Assembly: GCA_018883485.1 (NCBI GenBank)
Contig: VEQB01000040.1
Coordinates: 1 to 11,567 of the forward strand
DNA from: Bacteroidota bacterium
GTDB lineage: Bacteria; Bacteroidota; Bacteroidia; UKL13-3
Direction of reading: 5' to 3'
DNA: 11,567 nucleotides
Positions 7,328 through 11,567 of the stretch are shown piece after piece; within the stretch, counting starts at the first letter, position 1, and the number at the start of each line of letters is the position of its first letter. The notes beneath the pieces were generated by a model. The model was not told the DNA's origin. It worked only from the letters and a program-made list of their open reading frames with translations, and did not search any database. Made by a program: the position numbers and the translations under genes.

Positions 7328-8104
7328 ATGAATTTTATTGATACGCATACGCATTTATACGCCGAGGAGTTTAAAGACGACAGAAAACAGGTGATAGAGC
7401 GGGCCATAAATAATGGTGTTACGCATTTGTTTTTGCCTAACATAGATGTACATTCTATACAACCCATGCTAGATTTATGTTGGGCATTTCCTGCGAATTG
7501 TTTTCCTATGATGGGCTTGCATCCTTGCAGTGTAGACGAACATGTAGAAGCGCATTTATTTCAAATTCAAAAGTGGTTTAAGAAAAGAAAATTTTATGCG
7601 GTTGGAGAAATTGGCCTAGATTTTTACTGGAGCCTCGATTTTAAGGAGCAGCAAATCATGGCCTTTAAAAAACAAATCCAGTGGGCCATACAATTAGACC
7701 TGCCCATCAATATTCATTCGCGCAACAGTACCGATGAGGTAATAGCTATTTTGAAAGAAATGCATCACCCCAAATTAAGAGGTATTTTCCATTGCTTTAG
7801 TGGCAATGCAGCGCAAGCTTCAGAAATTGTAGCCTTGGGTTTCTTTTTGGGAATAGGAGGTGTGCTAACATTTAAAAATAGCGGCTTAGATAAGGCAATT
7901 GAGGATATTGAGTTATCTAATTTGGTTCTCGAAACGGATTCGCCCTATTTGGCTCCTGTGCCACACAGGGGTAAACGCAACGAAAGTATGTATGTGGTTG
8001 AGGTAGCTAAGAAATTGGCAGAATTGAAAAAAGTAGGCCTGCATAAAGTTTCAGAAATAACCAATTTAAATGCGCTTAAGATTTATGGTTTGCCAAGTAT
8101 TTAA
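7328..8104 (+). CDS. TatD-family metal-dependent hydrolase/DNase
   Basis: A 258-residue TIM-barrel amidohydrolase-superfamily protein of normal TatD length. The metal ligands are all visible: DTHTHLY at 5-11 (H7, H9), GEIGLDFYW at 93-101 (E94), NIHSRNS at 128-134 (H130), GIFHCFSG at 152-159 (H155) and LETDSPYLAPVPHRGKRN at 201-218 (D204). TatD proteins are cytoplasmic Mg/Mn-dependent 3'-5' DNases/RNases with roles in DNA repair and RNA turnover. The start is clear because the first metal motif begins at residue 5. The gene follows the GT2 gene by 15 bases, probably as part of the same transcript; a functional tie with glycan synthesis is not evident, and this may be a housekeeping passenger. 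Confidence 0.95.
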   Translation: MNFIDTHTHLYAEEFKDDRKQVIERAINNGVTHLFLPNIDVHSIQPMLDLCWAFPANCFPMMGLHPCSVDEHVEAHLFQIQKWFKKRKFYAVGEIGLDFYWSLDFKEQQIMAFKKQIQWAIQLDLPINIHSRNSTDEVIAILKEMHHPKLRGIFHCFSGNAAQASEIVALGFFLGIGGVLTFKNSGLDKAIEDIELSNLVLETDSPYLAPVPHRGKRNESMYVVEVAKKLAELKKVGLHKVSEITNLNALKIYGLPSI

Positions 8105-8119
8105 ATTTTGATACTTTTG
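8089..8119 (+). promoter_or_regulatory. Consensus Bacteroidota promoter (TTTG-N19-TAnnTTTG)
   Basis: TTTG at 8089-8092 and TACTTTTG at 8112-8119 are separated by exactly 19 bases, matching the primary sigma consensus of Bacteroidota at every fixed position. The -33 part lies within the last codons of tatD. Transcription would begin about 8124-8126, giving a leader of about 10 bases before the ATG at 8135. This rules out a TTG start at 8108 for the following gene, because that would lie inside the promoter. Confidence 0.75.
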
Positions 8120-8134
8120 AGAAAATATTATTTC

Positions 8135-8755
8135 ATGAAAAAACCATTACTCTTAACAGCTTTCACTTTTTGTCTATTAAATCTTCATGCTCAAAAAATA
8201 AACCTACTTGCATATGGTGGTGGTTTAACGGGCTCTAGGGTTTACTCATTAGCATCAGATGTGAGAGTTAAAGGCGAATGGTGTTATGGTGCTGGTTTAG
8301 AGTTTGATTTGGATAGAATAGTAATTAGTTTATTGTGGACAGAAGCCAAAACTAGGGTTACAGAACAGCTCATTAACAGAGAGGATATGCGCACCAATTT
8401 AACTATTAATTATTATAAATTGGGCTTTCAACGTTACTTAACAGAAGGAAAGGTAAGGCCTTATACTCAGCTAACCTTAGGTGCATTTCAAGGGATACCA
8501 ACTGGAGGAGGCTCCGCTGCAAAATTAGCTGGCGAACAATGGTTTTTTGCAACTACTTTTGGTTTGGGAATAGACGCACCCATTAATGAAAAGATTGCTA
8601 TTAGGGTGCAGGCTGCTGCAAATATACCATTAGAAATGGGCGGTGCTGGGATTTTCTGTTCCTTTGGAGGTTGCCAGCCTAATATTTATTTCAATCCTAT
8701 TTTGTTTCAAGGAGAGTTTACTGCTGGTATTGCTTATACGCTCTCAGAAAAATAA
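8135..8755 (+). CDS. Small outer-membrane beta-barrel-like protein
   Basis: A 206-residue protein with a clear Sec signal peptide (KK at 2-3, hydrophobic 4-17, cleavage after LHA at 19). The ATG at 8135 is chosen because it places the signal peptide at the N-terminus and lies just after a consensus promoter; the frame is open back to a TTG at 8108. The mature part is rich in alternating aromatic/glycine strands (YGAGLEFDLDRIVISLLW, NLTINYYKLGFQRYL, RPYTQLTLGAF, WFFATTFGLGIDAPI, IAIRVQAAANIPL, FNPILFQGEFTAGIAYTL), as in small 8-stranded outer-membrane barrels of Bacteroidota. Two cysteines at 175 and 180 sit in a loop (GIFCSFGGCQP) and may form a disulfide; a third is at 50. The function is unknown. 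It is followed by a TonB-dependent receptor with its own promoter-like site. Confidence 0.75.
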   Translation: MKKPLLLTAFTFCLLNLHAQKINLLAYGGGLTGSRVYSLASDVRVKGEWCYGAGLEFDLDRIVISLLWTEAKTRVTEQLINREDMRTNLTINYYKLGFQRYLTEGKVRPYTQLTLGAFQGIPTGGGSAAKLAGEQWFFATTFGLGIDAPINEKIAIRVQAAANIPLEMGGAGIFCSFGGCQPNIYFNPILFQGEFTAGIAYTLSEK

Positions 8756-8779
8756 TTTCTTTTGCAGTTTTTGCAAGAA

Positions 8780-8811
8780 TTTGATGCTATTATCAATTAT
8801 CCCTATAATTG
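8780..8811 (+). promoter_or_regulatory. Putative promoter for the TonB-dependent receptor
   Basis: TTTG at 8780-8783 is followed after 20 bases by TATAATTG at 8804-8811, which matches TAnnTTTG at all but one fixed position. A start near 8816-8818 would leave a leader of about 14 bases before the TTG start codon at 8831. The site lies in the 75-base gap after the barrel gene, where I see no convincing terminator. Confidence 0.45.
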
Positions 8812-8830
8812 AAATCTAAAGTCTGCTAAT

Positions 8831-11567
8831 TTGAAAAAAAGATTACTACTTCTTTTTGTCCTTTCATTACGTATTTCGCTGGAGTGCGCCTTGGCTCAGG
8901 CCAATGCCTCATTTAATGGTATTGTAAGAGATGCGGTTACTGGTGAACCTTTAATTGGCGCATCTGTAGCTGTAAAAGGCACTAGTTTTGGAACCTCTAC
9001 AGATTACGAGGGCTCCTTTCAATTAAAATTAAGTCAGCCATTTCCTGCTACTATTATTGTTTCCTATATTGGTTATATCAAACAAGAATTAGTGGTAACT
9101 TCGGGTTCAAAGCCCTTATTAATTAAGCTTAAAGAGAATACCAAAGAGCTAAGCGAAGTAAAGATTAAAGATTCTCGCATTACTGCCAAACAAAAACAGG
9201 CACCACTTACCATAGAAACCATGGATGCCATTGCTATAAAAGAAACACCTGCGGCAAATTTTTATGAGGGTTTGGCACATTTAAAGGGAGTAGATTTAAC
9301 AAGTGCTTCCATTGGGTTCAAGATTATAAATACCCGTGGTTTTAACAGTACCTCTCCCGTAAGAAGTTTACAATTAATAGATGGAGTAGATAACCAAGCA
9401 CCTGGATTAAATTTTTCGTTAGGTAATTTTTTGGGAGCTTCCGAATTAGATATACAAAAGGTAGATTTAATTGTTGGTGCCAGCAGTGCCTATTATGGGC
9501 CCAATGCTTTTAATGGGGTAATTAATATGCAAACCAAAAGCCCTTTTCTATTCCCTGGCTTTAGTGCTCAGATAAAATTAGGCGAAAGAAGACTCACAGA
9601 AATTGCCGTGCGTTATGCCGAAGTTTTTAAAAACAAAAAAGGGGAAGAAAAATTTGCTTATAAGTTTAACATGTTTGCCATGACGGCCCAGGACTGGGAG
9701 GCCGAAAATTATGAAGCTACTAGTCAAAGCCCCGTACCACAAGGAAACCCCGGTGGTTACGATGCGGTTAATATTTATGGTGACGAATATTCTTATGCGG
9801 GTTTTAGGCAAACCGGACTACCCTTTTTAGGTTATGGTTATGCTTTAAGAACAGGATATAAAGAAAAAGATCTAGTTGATTATAATACAAGAAATTTAAA
9901 GATTGGGGGGGCTTTGCATTATAAGTTAAAGCGTAACCAAGAGATTATGTGGACCACCAATTTTGGAAGTGGCACTACGGTTTACCAAGGCGACAATAGA
10001 TTTAGTTTAAAAGATATTGGTTTTTTTCAGCATAAAATAGAATGGCGTAAAGAGAATGATTTTTTTGTAAGGGCATACAGAACTACCGAGAATGCAGGAA
10101 ATAGTTACGATGCCTATGCAGCGGCATTATTATTACAAAATGGCGCCAAGAGTGATGCCGCTTGGGCTTTAGATTACAGCAACTATTGGTTTGGCTCTGT
10201 TTTTAATAGAATAGAAAAAATAAGACCTCCGCTTAATAATCCGCCGCCTGGAGTGGTTTTTGAAAATTATGCCAATTATTTCTTAAACACCTTTTACAAC
10301 GATTCTCTTATTAAATATCACCAAGAAACCCGCACTTCAGTAGATGCCAATGGCAATTTTGTAAACAACGAGGTAGGGCGTTTTGAACCAGGAACACAAA
10401 GATTTGACTCTGCCTTCTCGGCCATTACTTCTAGAACCAATAGGGAAGGGGGGGCTAGATTTTTTGATGAATCTGCCTTGCAACATATTGCGGCAGAAAA
10501 GATGTTTGCCTTTAGTGAAGTTGATGTAAAGGTTGGAGGAAATTATAGAAGGTATGCACCCTATTCTATGGGAACTATCTTTTTAGATACGGCTGCCAAT
10601 CAAAGAATTTTTAACAATGAGGTAGGTTTTTATTTGGGCCTTGAAAAAAAGTTTTTCGACAATAAATTAAAAGGAAGTTTAACCAATAGGGTAGATAAGA
10701 ACCAAAATTTTGATTGGCTATGGTCGCCCGCCGCTTCTGCAGTTTATAGCCATAAAGAACATGTTTTTAGGGTTTCAGCTTCTAGTGCCGTGCGTAACCC
10801 AACCCTCACAGATCAGTATATCAATTTAAATGTAGGGAGAGCAACCCTTTTAGGTAACCTAAATGGGTTTGATAGTTTGGTAACCATTAGCAGTTTGTTG
10901 GATGCCTTTAACAATGGGCGAGATAAAATGAGTTATTTTAACGTGGATCCCATTAAACCAGAACGCGTGAAAACCATAGAATTTGGCTACAGAGGTAATT
11001 TAGCCGAAAAGTGGTTTGTGGATATGAGCTATTATTATAGTTGGTATACCAACTTTATTGGCTTTAAAATTGGGGCAGATGTAGATTGGCCGCCTGGCTC
11101 TCCGTTTACCCAAAGCGTTAAAGTATATAGAGTAAGTGCAAATGCAGTAGATTTGGTAACCACCCAAGGTTTTACCATTGGACTAAATTACTATTACAGA
11201 AAAGGTTTAGGCTTTAATGGCAATTATTCTTGGAATAAATTAGACAGGCAAGGTTCTTTAGACCCATTAATCCCTGCTTTTAATACCCCAGAACATAAAT
11301 ATAATGTGGGTATTAGTGGAAGAGATATTGAAATGCATGTTGGCAATTTAACCTTTGCCAATTGGGGCTATGGTATTAACTGGAAATGGCAAACAGGGTT
11401 TATTTTCGAAGGTTCGCCGCAGTTTACTGGAAACGTGCCCGCTTATGGTATGATGGATATTCAATGGAATAAATTCTTCCCTCAAGAAAAGATTACCCTA
11501 AAATTTGGCGCCAATAATATTCTCAATAATAAGGTGATACAGGTTTATGGCGGGCCACGTGTGGGTC
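8831..11567 (+). CDS. TonB-dependent outer-membrane receptor with carboxypeptidase-regulatory-like domain (3' partial)
   Basis: The frame is open for 912 codons to the window edge. It begins with TTG, followed by KKRLLLLFVLSL, a signal peptide with likely cleavage after LAQ (23). The next in-frame ATG is residue 131, inside the protein, so TTG is the likely start. Residues 27-100 form a carboxypeptidase-D regulatory-like beta-sandwich (FNGIVRDAVTGEPLIGASVAVKGT, then GTSTDYEGSFQL and VSYIGY). The plug domain covers about 118-240 (NTRGFNSTS at 167-175, LQLIDGVDNQ at 180-189, VDLIVGASSAYYGPNAFNGV at 211-230). The rest is a 22-strand-type barrel, ending at KFGANNILNNKVIQVYGGPRVG; in relatives this lies just before the C-terminal strand, so only about a dozen residues appear to be missing. 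It lacks SusC-type features and no SusD gene is visible. By family it imports a scarce solute using TonB energy; the ligand is unknown. Confidence 0.93.
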   Translation, partial: MKKRLLLLFVLSLRISLECALAQANASFNGIVRDAVTGEPLIGASVAVKGTSFGTSTDYEGSFQLKLSQPFPATIIVSYIGYIKQELVVTSGSKPLLIKLKENTKELSEVKIKDSRITAKQKQAPLTIETMDAIAIKETPAANFYEGLAHLKGVDLTSASIGFKIINTRGFNSTSPVRSLQLIDGVDNQAPGLNFSLGNFLGASELDIQKVDLIVGASSAYYGPNAFNGVINMQTKSPFLFPGFSAQIKLGERRLTEIAVRYAEVFKNKKGEEKFAYKFNMFAMTAQDWEAENYEATSQSPVPQGNPGGYDAVNIYGDEYSYAGFRQTGLPFLGYGYALRTGYKEKDLVDYNTRNLKIGGALHYKLKRNQEIMWTTNFGSGTTVYQGDNRFSLKDIGFFQHKIEWRKENDFFVRAYRTTENAGNSYDAYAAALLLQNGAKSDAAWALDYSNYWFGSVFNRIEKIRPPLNNPPPGVVFENYANYFLNTFYNDSLIKYHQETRTSVDANGNFVNNEVGRFEPGTQRFDSAFSAITSRTNREGGARFFDESALQHIAAEKMFAFSEVDVKVGGNYRRYAPYSMGTIFLDTAANQRIFNNEVGFYLGLEKKFFDNKLKGSLTNRVDKNQNFDWLWSPAASAVYSHKEHVFRVSASSAVRNPTLTDQYINLNVGRATLLGNLNGFDSLVTISSLLDAFNNGRDKMSYFNVDPIKPERVKTIEFGYRGNLAEKWFVDMSYYYSWYTNFIGFKIGADVDWPPGSPFTQSVKVYRVSANAVDLVTTQGFTIGLNYYYRKGLGFNGNYSWNKLDRQGSLDPLIPAFNTPEHKYNVGISGRDIEMHVGNLTFANWGYGINWKWQTGFIFEGSPQFTGNVPAYGMMDIQWNKFFPQEKITLKFGANNILNNKVIQVYGGPRVG

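Noticed and set aside
8756..8782. Possible hairpin (TTGCA ... TGCAA) after the barrel gene
   Set aside because: The stem is only about five bases with unpaired bases at its foot and no T run after it, so it is not a convincing terminator.
9578..9811. A 77-codon open frame on the minus strand
   Set aside because: It lies within the TonB-dependent receptor gene, whose plus-strand frame is continuous and recognisable throughout.

Overview
The window looks like an ordinary chromosomal stretch from a member of the Bacteroidota (Flavobacteriia/Sphingobacteriia/Chitinophagia type; I cannot place it more precisely). The reasons are AT-rich coding sequence, no Shine-Dalgarno-like sites before the starts, promoter-like sites of the TTTG-N19-TAnnTTTG type typical of this phylum, and phylum-typical protein families: DUF2911, a TonB-dependent receptor with an N-terminal carboxypeptidase-regulatory-like domain, and a small beta-barrel protein with a signal peptide ending in HAQ. 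I see no insertion sequences, phage genes, CRISPR arrays, tRNAs or rRNAs. Every intergenic gap is short (none over about 80 bases).

Left part (1-724): the 3' end of a DUF2911 protein with a C-terminal TPR-like helical tail. It ends at a strong rho-independent terminator placed between convergent genes.

Middle left, minus strand (5555 down to 723): a tightly packed four-gene unit with gaps of 5, 6 and 7 bases. In transcription order it encodes a TolC-family outer-membrane efflux protein, an HlyD/MacA-type periplasmic adaptor, a multi-spanning GT-C-like membrane protein, and a DPM1-like GT2 glycosyltransferase. The inner-membrane pump expected with such an adaptor/TolC pair is absent. The two downstream genes look like a polyprenyl-phosphate-sugar synthase and its lipid-linked-sugar-using partner.

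Middle right, plus strand (5589-8104): divergent from that unit by only 33 bases lie a NodB-type polysaccharide deacetylase, a membrane GT2 with the full set of processive-synthase motifs (overlapping the deacetylase by 4 bases), and a TatD-family hydrolase. The deacetylase/GT2 pair resembles a NodB/NodC-like make-and-deacetylate module. Two TAnnTTTG elements facing each other sit in the 33-base gap.

Right part (8089-11567): a small secreted/outer-membrane beta-barrel candidate with its own consensus promoter, then a large TonB-dependent receptor starting at TTG and running off the right edge with probably only a few residues missing. Overall this is an envelope-oriented region (glycan synthesis, export and outer-membrane proteins). 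I see no clearly new system. The most interesting points are the pump-less TolC/adaptor pair fused by operon to sugar-transfer genes, the NodB/NodC-like pair across a shared promoter gap, and two identical G7 tracts in the receptor gene.
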